DNA of 64,000 bases, from contig CAVRQQ010000011.1 of the NCBI GenBank assembly GCA_963723355.1, forward strand, positions 1-64,000. Direction: 5' to 3'. The position numbers were made by a program, and so were the translations under genes. This DNA is from JAFDBW01 sp963723355. Its GTDB lineage: Bacteria; Desulfobacterota; Desulfuromonadia; Desulfuromonadales; BM103. Under the pieces are notes generated by a model. The model was not told where the DNA came from. It was given only the letters and a program-made list of their open reading frames with translations, and did no database searches. The first letter of the stretch is position 1. Each line of letters opens with the position of its first letter. Shown one piece after another: positions 18,557 to 26,658 of the stretch.

Positions 18557-19828
18557 ATGAAGATTTTAGTCATCGGTGGTGGTGGTCGTGAGCATGCGCT
18601 GGTCTGGAAGATCGCGCAGTCACCTCTGGTGGAAACGATTTATTGTGCTCCGGGGAATCCGGGGATTGCCAATCTGGCTGACTGCGTGCATATCCCGGCG
18701 GATGATATCGAGGCTCTGCTGGATTTCGCCCAGGCCGAAAAGATCGATCTGACCGTGGTCGGCCCGGAAGTGCCCCTGACTATGGGTATCGTCGACCGCT
18801 TCCAGGCCGTCGGTCTGGAGATCTTCGGCCCGAATCAGTCCGCCGCGCGGATCGAGGGGAGCAAGAGCTTCTCCAAGGACCTGATGAAGAAATACGCCAT
18901 CCCGACGGCGGCCTATGAGACCTTCACCGACCGCGATGCTGCCGTCGCCTACATCAAGGCGCAGGGTGCACCGATCGTGGTCAAGGCTGACGGCCTCGCC
19001 GCCGGCAAGGGCGTGATCGTGGCCATGTCGGAAGATCAGGCGATCGCCGCTGTCGATGACATCATGCTCGACAAGGTGTTCGGTGCCGCTGGTGCAAGTG
19101 TCGTGATCGAGGAATTCATGGATGGCGAGGAAGCGTCCTTCTTCGCCTTCACCGACGGCCGGAATATTCTGCCTTTGGCTTCGTCACAGGACCACAAACG
19201 AGCCTTCGACAATGACGAAGGGCCGAACACCGGCGGCATGGGAGCCTATTCGCCGGCCCCGGTGGTGACGGCAGCGCTGCACAACGAGATCGTCGAAACG
19301 ATTGTCAAGCCGACGATCGCCGGAATGGTCAGTGACGGCTGCCCTTACAGCGGGATTCTGTATGTCGGATTGATGATCAAGGACGGCAAGCCGCGAGTGG
19401 TCGAGTACAATGCCCGGTTCGGTGACCCGGAAGCCCAGCCGCTGCTCATGCGCATGAAATCCGACATCGTTCCGGTCCTGCAGGCCTGTGCTCGCGGCAA
19501 CCTCGACCAGGACTCCATCGAATGGCACGACAAGGCCGCGGTCTGCGTGGTCATGGCTTCGGGGGGCTACCCGGCATCCTACGACAAGGGCTTCGAGATC
19601 ACCGGTCTGGATGCCGTGCTGGCAATGGATGATGTCTATGTGTTTCATGCCGGGACCAGCTTTCAGGACGGTAAAATCGTTAACACCGGCGGCCGCGTCC
19701 TCGGGGTCACCGGGCTTGGCAGCACCGTTGCCGAAGCGATCGAATGCGCCTACAGTGCAGTCGACAGGATCGACTGGAAGGGCGTGCATTTCCGGAAGGA
19801 TATCGGCAAGAAGGCTTTGAATCGCTGA
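18557..19828 (+). CDS. purD: Phosphoribosylamine-glycine ligase
   Basis: 423 residues from the ATG at 18557 (SD GGAAGG). ATP-grasp ligase joining glycine to phosphoribosylamine. It has the N-terminal MKILVIGGGGREHALVWKI, EVPLTMGIVDRF, the ATP-grasp APIVVKADGLAAGKGVIVA near residue 140, GGMGAYSPAPVV near 230 and VEYNARFGDPEAQPLL near 290. Frame intact. Upstream in-frame codons run through the repeat and are not part of the gene. Confidence 0.97.
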   Translation: MKILVIGGGGREHALVWKIAQSPLVETIYCAPGNPGIANLADCVHIPADDIEALLDFAQAEKIDLTVVGPEVPLTMGIVDRFQAVGLEIFGPNQSAARIEGSKSFSKDLMKKYAIPTAAYETFTDRDAAVAYIKAQGAPIVVKADGLAAGKGVIVAMSEDQAIAAVDDIMLDKVFGAAGASVVIEEFMDGEEASFFAFTDGRNILPLASSQDHKRAFDNDEGPNTGGMGAYSPAPVVTAALHNEIVETIVKPTIAGMVSDGCPYSGILYVGLMIKDGKPRVVEYNARFGDPEAQPLLMRMKSDIVPVLQACARGNLDQDSIEWHDKAAVCVVMASGGYPASYDKGFEITGLDAVLAMDDVYVFHAGTSFQDGKIVNTGGRVLGVTGLGSTVAEAIECAYSAVDRIDWKGVHFRKDIGKKALNR

Positions 19829-19835
19829 GCGGTTT

Positions 19836-19985
19836 AAAGCCGGAGCGTGGTACGTGGTACGGGGGACGCGGAAACCTGAATAAAGTAAAATGCCAAAGAT
19901 CAAGGCGAAAAATTCAAAATGTAGAGTCAAATGCAAAGTTAGCTTTTGCAATTTTCATCTTTCCCAAAAATGAGAGGTATGAACT
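19836..19985. repeat. Repeat-like spacer purD-purE
   Basis: It holds GGTACGTGGTACGGGGGACG (heptamer-type units) and then an imperfect inverted repeat (AAAATTCAAAATGTAGAGTC, with TGCAAAGTTAGCTTTTGCA). No ORF is supported. Confidence 0.45.
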
Positions 19986-20504
19986 ATGAGTAAGAACCCT
20001 TTGGTTGGAATCCTGATGGGCAGCGACAACGACTACGAAATCATGAAAGAGACCGCGCTGGCTCTGGACCAGTTCGGCGTTCCGTTCGAAATGACCGTGT
20101 CGAGCGCCCATCGCACCCCGGAACGGACCGCGAAGTTCGTTCGTGAGGCAAAAGGGCGTGGCATCAAGGTGTTGATCGCCGGTGCCGGTGCGGCGGCTCA
20201 TCTGGCCGGGGTGGTGGCGGCCGAAACCACACTGCCGGTGATTGCCGTGCCGATTGACGCGACGGCCCTGAACGGCCTCGATGCCCTGCTGGCGATGGTG
20301 CAGATGCCTGCCGGCATTCCAGTGGCGACCATGGCGATCGGCAAGGCCGGTGCCCGCAATGCAGGGATCTTCGCGGCACAAATCCTGGCGGTTGACGACG
20401 CAGAACTTGCTGCAAAACTGGTGCAGTTCAAGGCCGACATGGCGAAAGGCGTCGAAGCCAAGGCGGAGGCTCTGGGCAAGAAGCTGGCGGCTGATTTCGG
20501 CTGA
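19986..20504 (+). CDS. purE: N5-carboxyaminoimidazole ribonucleotide mutase
   Basis: 172 residues. It moves the carboxyl group of N5-CAIR to C4 in purine synthesis. The class I PurE motifs are GILMGSDNDYEIMKE near residues 8-22, VSSAHRTPERT near 40-50 and AGAGAAAHLAGVVAA near 65-80. Length is normal. No purK is visible nearby. Confidence 0.96.
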   Translation: MSKNPLVGILMGSDNDYEIMKETALALDQFGVPFEMTVSSAHRTPERTAKFVREAKGRGIKVLIAGAGAAAHLAGVVAAETTLPVIAVPIDATALNGLDALLAMVQMPAGIPVATMAIGKAGARNAGIFAAQILAVDDAELAAKLVQFKADMAKGVEAKAEALGKKLAADFG

Positions 20505-20735
20505 GCCTGTTGATCGCCTCTTTGGCGCTATCCATACGGCTGTCGCCTTATGCTTTTACGTATATGCACAGTTCCGAATTGTTCTTAGCCGTCTTGACAC
20601 AGGAAGAAGGGTCATATTACCTTGAACATGCTGGCTGTCGTATCAGAACAGTGGCATGTTTCTGATGCGACAGCATAAATTTTTTGAGGGTGTTGGCCTG
20701 CGTGGTCTTCTCCCTCTTTTTCAGGAGCAAACAAC

Positions 20736-22101
20736 TTGAGCAAACAACAGAGTTTCACCGACCAGCTTTGGGACTTTTTCTGTTCCCTGAAGCTGGCGAT
20801 CTTCACACTGATCCTGCTCGCCTTGACCTCGATCATCGGTACGGTCATCCAGCAGAACAAGTCTCCCCAGGAGTACATGGAGATGTACGGCATGAGCGAG
20901 TCGACCTACAAGGCACTCGATGCCCTGCAGTTCTTCGACATGTATCACTCCTACTGGTTCCTGTCGCTGATGGGGATCTTTGCCGTCAACCTGATCTGCT
21001 GCTCGATCAAGCGCCTGCCACGCATCATCAAGGTGGTTCGCGAGCCGGTCCTCAAAGCTGATGATGGCCTGTTCCGTACCTTTTCCAACCGTGAAGAGAT
21101 CGTTGCGCAAGGCACTGTCGAAAGCGTGCGCGACAAGATCGTTACCGTGCTCGGCAGCAAGTTCGCCAAGCCGGTGGTCACCGACGAGGACGGCAAGAGC
21201 CTATCTTTTCGCGCAAAAAGGCGCTTTTTCCCGTTTCGGCGTGTATGTCACGCACACCTCGATCCTGATCATCTTTATCGGCGCCATGATCGGCAACGTC
21301 TGGGGCTTCAAGGCGTATGTCAATATCGTCGAAGGCAAGTCGATCGACTCGATCTGGCTGCGGGGCAGCCAGGTGCCGTTCCCGATCGGGTTTGAAGTGC
21401 GCAACGATGATTTCAAGGTCGAATTCTACGAGGGCGGCGGTCGCCCCAAAGAGTACAGCAGCGACCTGGTGGTCCTGGAGAATGGCCAGGAAGTCATGAA
21501 AAAAACCATCGAGGTCAATCACCCTCTGACCTACAAGGGGCTGACCTTCTACCAGTCAAGTTATGGTACGGCCGGCGACCCGATCTATCGCTTCAGTGTC
21601 AAGAATCGGGCGACGGGCGAGACGGTCAACGTCATGGGCCCGCAGGGCAAACACCTGAGCCTGCCCGGTGGCACGTCGCTGATCCCGATGGGCTACGCCG
21701 AGAATTACCAGAACTTCGGCCCGGCCGCCCAGGTCAACATCGATACCGGCAACCACCAGCACGGCACGCCGTTTCTTGTGTTCAAGAATTACCCACAGTT
21801 TGATGAAAGGCGCGGCGGCGATTACGGGGTCACCCTGCTGGACGTCCAGCAGAGCTACTATACCGGCCTGCAGGTCGCCAAGGATCCCGGTGTCTGGGTG
21901 GTCTGGCTCGGTTGCCTGCTGATGGTGCTCGGCTCCTGCGGCGCCTTCTTCCTCTCCCACCGGCGCATCTGGGTGACCATCGAGCCGCTGGAGAAGGGGA
22001 TCGGTGTCAAACTCGGTGGCAATGCGCACCGTAACCAGCCGGCGTTTGCCCTGTTCTTTGACGAATTGAAAAAAGACCTCGACGACGCGTTGTCGTCCTG
22101 A
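20736..22101 (+). CDS. resB: Cytochrome c biogenesis protein ResB, frameshifted
   Basis: About 454 residues after joining near base 21200 (one extra base in AGCCTATC). Membrane protein of the System II cytochrome c maturation complex. It has TM segments around residues 20-40 (LAIFTLILLALTSIIGTVIQ), 70-90 (YWFLSLMGIFAVNLICC), 165-185 (YVTHTSILIIFIGAMIG) and near the C terminus (VVWLGCLLMVLGSCGAFFLS), with a periplasmic domain between (HPLTYKGLTFYQSSYG). TTG start with AGGAG upstream. It is directly followed by ccsB, its partner in haem delivery and apocytochrome ligation. Confidence 0.92.
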
Positions 22102-22111
22102 CGGAGGAAAT

Positions 22112-22967
22112 ATGGACAGCTCACTTTTGTTTAATATCACGACGATTGCCTACTTTGCCGCCATGGTGGTCTTCATCGTCTACCTGACCTCCAAAAACGA
22201 AGCGATCGGCTTTGGCGCCACGCTGATCTGCTGGGTTGGCTTTATCGCCAATACCGGTGCGATCGGCATGCGCTGGTACGAGGCCTATGCCATGGGCTAC
22301 GAGCAGGCGCCGCTCTCCAACCTCTACGAGTCGGTGGTCTTCTTCGCCTGGTCGATCCTGCTGATCTACCTGCTGTTTGATCTGAAATACAAGCAGCGCG
22401 CGATCGGCGCCTTCGTCATCCCGTTTGCCTTCGCTGGCATGATCTGGGCGCAGTGGAGCCTCGATGCGACGATCGCCCCGCTGGTGCCGGCGCTGCAGAG
22501 CAACTGGCTGACCTACCACGTCATTACCTGTTTTATCGGCTATGCGGCCTTTGCCCTGGCCTGCGGTGTCTCGATCATGTACCTGATCAAGGTCGGCAAG
22601 GAAGAGAAGTCCGCCGAAGAGTCACCGATTGGCGGCCTCCTGGGCATGTTCCCCAGCACCAAGGTGCTGGACGATCTCAACTACAAGGCGATCATGGTCG
22701 GCTTCCCGATGCTGACGCTCGGCATCATCACCGGTGCGGCCTGGGCCAACTACGCCTGGGGTACTTACTGGAGCTGGGACCCGAAGGAAACCTGGAGCCT
22801 GATCGTCTGGTTCATCTACGCCGCCTTCCTGCACGCCCGCTTCACCCGCGGCTGGGTCGGTCGCCGTGCCGCCTGGCTGTCGATTTTCGGCTTTGCCGCG
22901 ACGATCTTCTGCTACCTCGGCGTCAACCTGGTGCTCTCCGGCCTGCACTCCTACTGGTGGCGGCTAA
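22112..22967 (+). CDS. ccsB: Cytochrome c biogenesis protein CcsB (CcsA/ResC-type), frameshift just before stop
   Basis: About 284 residues with multiple TM helices. The haem-handling tryptophan-rich motif WANYAWGTYWSWDPKETW lies near residue 210, with conserved histidines in LTYHVITCF near 133 and LHARFTRGW near 240. In the raw frame the protein runs past the family end. Removing one T near 22955 gives the expected ending LSGLHSYGGG and a TAA at 22967. It forms the haem channel/synthetase with ResB. It is followed by a perfect terminator. Confidence 0.93.
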
Positions 22968-23017
22968 CGGGAGCTGTCGCGGCACGTGAGTGCGAGGGCG
23001 AAAAAACTGAAAACAGA

Positions 23018-23056
23018 CAAGGGGACATGTACTCGTTACATGTCCCCTTGTTTTTC
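23018..23056 (+). terminator. Rho-independent terminator after resB-ccsB
   Basis: Perfect long stem (CAAGGGGACATGTA / TACATGTCCCCTTG with a CTCGT-type loop) followed by five T. Confidence 0.92.
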
Positions 23057-23076
23057 CATGCAATGAAAGCTTTTTC

Positions 23077-23861
23077 ATGACGTCTCTGACTAGACGAAAC
23101 CCTGGATGACCTGACTATCGGTGGCCTGAAGATTATTCAGGCGAAAAACGGTTACCGGTTTTCTCTGGACCCGGTGCTTCTCAACGGCTTCATCTCCGGG
23201 ATCAGGAACTGCAGCGTTCTCGACCTGGGTACAGGCAACGGCATCATCCCGCTGCTTTTGTCTGCACGCAACGAAGCACTGTCAATCACCGGTGTTGAAG
23301 TACAACCGGAGATGGCGGAGCGGGCCGGACGAACAATCCAGCTGAACGGGCTGCAGGCATCGGTCACGATTGTTCAGGGGGATATCCGCGATCTGCCATG
23401 TGACGGGCTGGAGGCCGCCGCATTTGATGTTGTGACGGCGAATCCTCCGTACCGGGAAGCGCGGTACCGGCCGGGTGGCCGTTGATGATGAACGGGGCAT
23501 GGCGCGCCATGAGCTTGCCGGTGGGCTGGATGCCTTCTTGCGGGCGGCGGACGCCATGCTCAAAAGTGGCGGCAACTTTTATGTCGTCTATCTCGCAGAG
23601 CGCCTTGCGGAGCTCCTTACCGGGATGGCCTCATTCAACCTGGAACCGAAACGGCTGCGCTTCGTTCATCCCCGCGAGGGTCAACCTGCCAGACTGGTTT
23701 TGGTCCAGGGCCGCAAAAACGGCAGGCCGGGCATGAAAGTTGAGCCGCCTCTGGTTGTTTACCAGGGCGAAGGGCGGGATTATACCGACGAGGTTTTAAT
23801 TATGTATGGACTTGGGGAGAGGATAGAAGGAAGGGGTAAGGGCGTGATGGATAACCACTAA
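23077..23861 (+). CDS. TrmN6-like N6-adenine methyltransferase, two probable frameshifts
   Basis: A protein of about 260 residues assembled from three frames. It starts at the ATG at 23077 (MTSLT), shifts near 23090 into LDETLDDLTIGGLKIIQ and GYRFSLDPVLL, and shifts again near 23470 into GTGRVAVDDERGMARHE. The SAM motif VLDLGTGNGIIPLLL and the catalytic NPPYRE identify a class I N6-adenine methyltransferase of the TrmN6/YfiC type, which modifies tRNA1(Val) A37. The first shift is less certain than the second. It ends overlapping the convergent DUF721 gene. Confidence 0.72.
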
Positions 23862-24361
23862 CCACTAACGGCCCCCGCCTTTAAAAGTCTCATCTGTTTC
23901 TGCAGGAACTTCTCCATCTCATCTCTCAACTCGGTGTCTTTTACGGCACTCAGCAAATCTTCTACCTGCTTCTTTTCCTTGTCATCCAGCTTGACCATGC
24001 GCCACGCCGGTGGCGGCTCCACCGGTTTGTCGGGGTGCACGTCGACCTTGCCATGCTTGAGGTAAAGGTCCTTGATCGTCGCTTCGCCCAGTTCGGCATT
24101 CAACCGGGAAAGGATCTTGGGCTTCATCAGCTGCAGCTGTTGCATCCAGGCCGGCTGGTCGACGTTGATTTCCAGGATGTTTTCGCGAATCCTGACCGGA
24201 CGGGTGCGGGCGGCAATCTGCGGCCCAACGACATCGTTCCAGATGATCAGAGCCTTGTACTGGTGCAGGCGTTCATCGAGGCCCAACCCATGGAGCAGTT
24301 TGTCGACCAGGTCTCCGGCCAGGGCCGGCTCTCTCATTTTCGGGCGACGTGGTCTCCTCAA
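23858..24361 (-). CDS. DUF721 (DciA-like) protein
   Basis: 167 residues with the DUF721 pattern: LVDKLLHGLGLDERLHQYKA, IWNDVVGPQIAARTRPVRI, LEINVDQPAWMQQLQLMKP and LNAELGEATIKDLYLKHG. Related proteins include DciA, which loads the replicative helicase, but function here is only inferred. A TTG start at 24361 overlaps the stop of the upstream small gene (translational coupling). The ATG at 24337 is an alternative, but its Shine-Dalgarno lies too far upstream. The C-terminal residues run into repeat-like DNA. Confidence 0.8.
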   Translation of the reverse strand: MRRPRRPKMREPALAGDLVDKLLHGLGLDERLHQYKALIIWNDVVGPQIAARTRPVRIRENILEINVDQPAWMQQLQLMKPKILSRLNAELGEATIKDLYLKHGKVDVHPDKPVEPPPAWRMVKLDDKEKKQVEDLLSAVKDTELRDEMEKFLQKQMRLLKAGAVSG

Positions 24362-24615
24362 GGATGGCTCCGGCGATAAAGGCGGCTGCCGATCATCTGT
24401 CCGGCAACGGCCAGGGCAATCGAGAAGGGGACCATCTGCCAGCTGATATTGTTGGCGATCCTGAGGCCGATGATAAAAGGGACGGAGAGATGGATGTAGA
24501 CGAACCAGCGCACCGAATACTTGGGAGATCCCATCCGCAGGTAACCCAGGGGGATGTTGCTGAACAGAGCGAAGAGCAGCAGACTGATTACGGCAATGCT
24601 TATGTTGATGTTCAA
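24358..24615 (-). CDS. Small conserved membrane protein, function unknown
   Basis: 85 residues, apparent TTG start, with two to three hydrophobic segments (residues 5-22, 38-55 and 62-78, the last rich in small residues: FSIALAVAGQMIG). Basic C terminus RLYRRSHP. Its stop overlaps the start of the DUF721 gene, so the two are probably co-translated. I do not recognise a family. Confidence 0.6.
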   Translation of the reverse strand: MNINISIAVISLLLFALFSNIPLGYLRMGSPKYSVRWFVYIHLSVPFIIGLRIANNISWQMVPFSIALAVAGQMIGSRLYRRSHP

Positions 24616-24693
24616 GAAACCGGCCTTTCAGAAGCGATATTATTTAATCAGTCTATGCTTTGCGTTTGTCGGAAGTCAATGGTTCGAAATGGG

Positions 24694-24815
24694 AAGAACG
24701 AGGAGCGAGGTGCGAGGTGGGAAGTTCGACAAAGCTTGACAGATTACAGGACGCTCAGAATTCTCGCACCTCGCACCTCGCACCTCGCACCTCGCACCTC
24801 GCACCTCGCACCTCG
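24694..24815. repeat. Heptamer inverted repeat (CGCACCT family)
   Basis: The right arm is about six tandem CGCACCT units. The left arm is CGAGGAGCGAGGTGCGAGGT, separated by about 45 bases. It forms a large potential cruciform just upstream of the mgtE promoter. Confidence 0.85.
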
Positions 24816-24822
24816 GCTTCCA

Positions 24823-24851
24823 TTGACACTCTGCACGGCGCGTTGTACACT
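24823..24851 (+). promoter_or_regulatory. Sigma-70-like promoter of mgtE
   Basis: TTGACA, 17-base spacer, TACACT, 39 bases upstream of the mgtE ATG. Confidence 0.5.
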
Positions 24852-24890
24852 CGCAAAGTTTATGTTAACCCCGCAAAGTGAGACCCTGCC

Positions 24891-26246
24891 ATGGATCAGA
24901 AACAACAGCTATTGCTCGATGCCACCAGGCGGCTGATCCGGCGCGGGGCCTTTCCGAATCTTGCGAAACTCCTCGCCAAGACGCACCCGGCAGACATCGC
25001 CCACCTGTTCCGCTACCTCGAACTGAAGGAGCAGCGGATTCTCTTCAACCTGATCGAGGATGCAGAGAAGAGCGCCTACGTGCTGGCGGAACTCGACCAC
25101 GTGGTTGGTGCCAAGCTTCTCGAACAGCTCGACAAGGAAACGATCACCGAAGTCCTGCAGGAAATGTCTCCGGACGACGCGGCCGACATCATCGGCAACA
25201 TGCCGGATGAGCTGGCCGACCAGATCCTCGACATCATGCACGACGAGGATTCGGACGAAATCGAACACCTTCTCCAGTACGATGAAGATTCGGCCGGCGG
25301 CATCATGTCGACCGAGATCTTCTCGTTGAGTGAGGACCTGACAGTTCATGATGCCATCGAGGCGATCCAGCAGGCCGGCGACGTCGAGATGGTCTTCTAC
25401 CTCTACGTGGTCAACGAAGCCGGGCAGCTGGTCGGGGTGCTCTCCCTGCGGCAGCTGCTGACTGTCCAGCCATCGAAAAGACTCTCCGACATCATGATCC
25501 GCGATGTCTTGAGCGTGCGCACCGACATGGACCAGGAAGAGGTCGCACGGATGGTCGAGAAGTACAATATCCTCGCGGTGCCGGTCGTCGACGAGATGAA
25601 CAACCTCAAGGGTATCATCACGGTTGACGACATCATCGACGTCATCCGCCAGGAGGCGACCGAGGATATCTACAAAATGGCTGGTGCCAGCGAGGAGGAG
25701 CTCCTTTATGGCAACAAGTCGTTCAAGATCGCCAGGCTGCGTCTGCCATGGCTGCTGGTCAACCTGTTCGGCGGCGTGATCACCGGCTACCTGATGTGGC
25801 TGTTCAAGGTCACTCTAAAGGAGGTGATCGCGCTGATCTCGTTCATCCCGGTGATCACCGGCATGGGCGGCAACGTCGGCGGCCAGTCGGCGACCATCAT
25901 GGTGCGCGGCTTTGCCACCGGTCGGATCGATTTCACCATGATGCGGCAGGTGTTTTTCAAAGAACTGCGGGTCGGGATGATTATGGGTGCCGTCTGCGGT
26001 GTGACGGTTGGCCTGGTCGCCTGGGCATGGCACGGCAACCCCTTCCTCGGCATTGTGGTCGGCGTAGCGATGGTGGTGGCAATGTCCGTCGCCTCCTCGA
26101 TGGGTGTGATCGCCCCCGCCGCCTTCAAAAGACTCGGTATCGACCCGGCGATCGCCTCGACTCCTTTTGTCCAGACCGCGAATGATATCACCGGTATTCT
26201 GATCTACTTTGCCACGGCGACGGTGTTTATTTCTTTTTTGCATTAG
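24891..26246 (+). CDS. mgtE: Magnesium transporter MgtE
   Basis: 451 residues. The cytoplasmic N domain (residues 1-130) has HPADIAHLFRYL and MSPDDAADIIGNMPDE. A CBS pair follows (about 130-255: YDEDSAGGIMSTE, and VDEMNNLKGIITVDDIIDVI). Then come five TM helices with the MgtE pore signature PVITGMGGNVGGQSATIMVR near residue 325. Mg2+ channel gated by cytoplasmic Mg2+ through the N and CBS domains. Monocistronic by its own promoter and terminator. Confidence 0.95.
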   Translation: MDQKQQLLLDATRRLIRRGAFPNLAKLLAKTHPADIAHLFRYLELKEQRILFNLIEDAEKSAYVLAELDHVVGAKLLEQLDKETITEVLQEMSPDDAADIIGNMPDELADQILDIMHDEDSDEIEHLLQYDEDSAGGIMSTEIFSLSEDLTVHDAIEAIQQAGDVEMVFYLYVVNEAGQLVGVLSLRQLLTVQPSKRLSDIMIRDVLSVRTDMDQEEVARMVEKYNILAVPVVDEMNNLKGIITVDDIIDVIRQEATEDIYKMAGASEEELLYGNKSFKIARLRLPWLLVNLFGGVITGYLMWLFKVTLKEVIALISFIPVITGMGGNVGGQSATIMVRGFATGRIDFTMMRQVFFKELRVGMIMGAVCGVTVGLVAWAWHGNPFLGIVVGVAMVVAMSVASSMGVIAPAAFKRLGIDPAIASTPFVQTANDITGILIYFATATVFISFLH

Positions 26247-26295
26247 CAATATTCTCTGCCTGTTATTGATAGAGAAAATCAGGATCACAAAATGA

Positions 26296-26330
26296 TGGCC
26301 ATTTGGAACTAATCCAAATGGCTATTTTCT
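26296..26330 (+). terminator. Terminator after mgtE
   Basis: GCCATTTGGA / TCCAAATGGC stem, 5-base loop, followed by TATTTTCTTG. Confidence 0.75.
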
Positions 26331-26658
26331 TGATTATCTTGTAAGTCATTTCGCCATAATCAGGCATTGCCCTCTGCATCATTTCGGATAATTGTTAGTC
26401 AAGAAACCTATAAAATTATTATTAATTCATGAGTCGCAGCCTTATTAATTCCTGTTAAATATCAAGTAATTAAAATATTCAGTGAGAAATTTGTGAGTAA
26501 TATTAGTTGCTTCCCCAGTATTCTACAGTAGCATTGGTGCGAATTTTGCTTGGTACTTTCTAATGTTTTTGTCGTTTTGCGAAACATTAATCGAAGAGCC
26601 ATAAAGACGATACCAATATCAGAATGAATATTAAGTAGCTGGCAAAGGGAAAGATCTC
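26331..26658 (+). other. AT-rich leader of the giant cytochrome
   Basis: No gene seen. The stretch is clearly more AT-rich than its surroundings. It includes an inverted repeat at 26561-26590 (TAATGTTT / AAACATTA around TTGTCGTTTTGCG). I looked for a GEMM (cyclic dinucleotide) riboswitch, common before Geobacter cytochrome genes, and did not find its conserved core. It presumably holds the promoter. Confidence 0.5.

Noticed and set aside
16927..18573. Long antisense open frame opposite purH
   Set aside because: It mirrors the GC-rich third-codon bias of purH and has no recognisable domain or ribosome site.
24694..24815. Tandem CGCACCT units as a CRISPR array
   Set aside because: Units are 7 bases without spacers, and the block pairs with an inverted arm. 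No cas gene is nearby.
26331..26658. Cyclic-dinucleotide (GEMM) riboswitch before the cytochrome
   Set aside because: No match to the conserved GEMM core by eye; left as a search to run.
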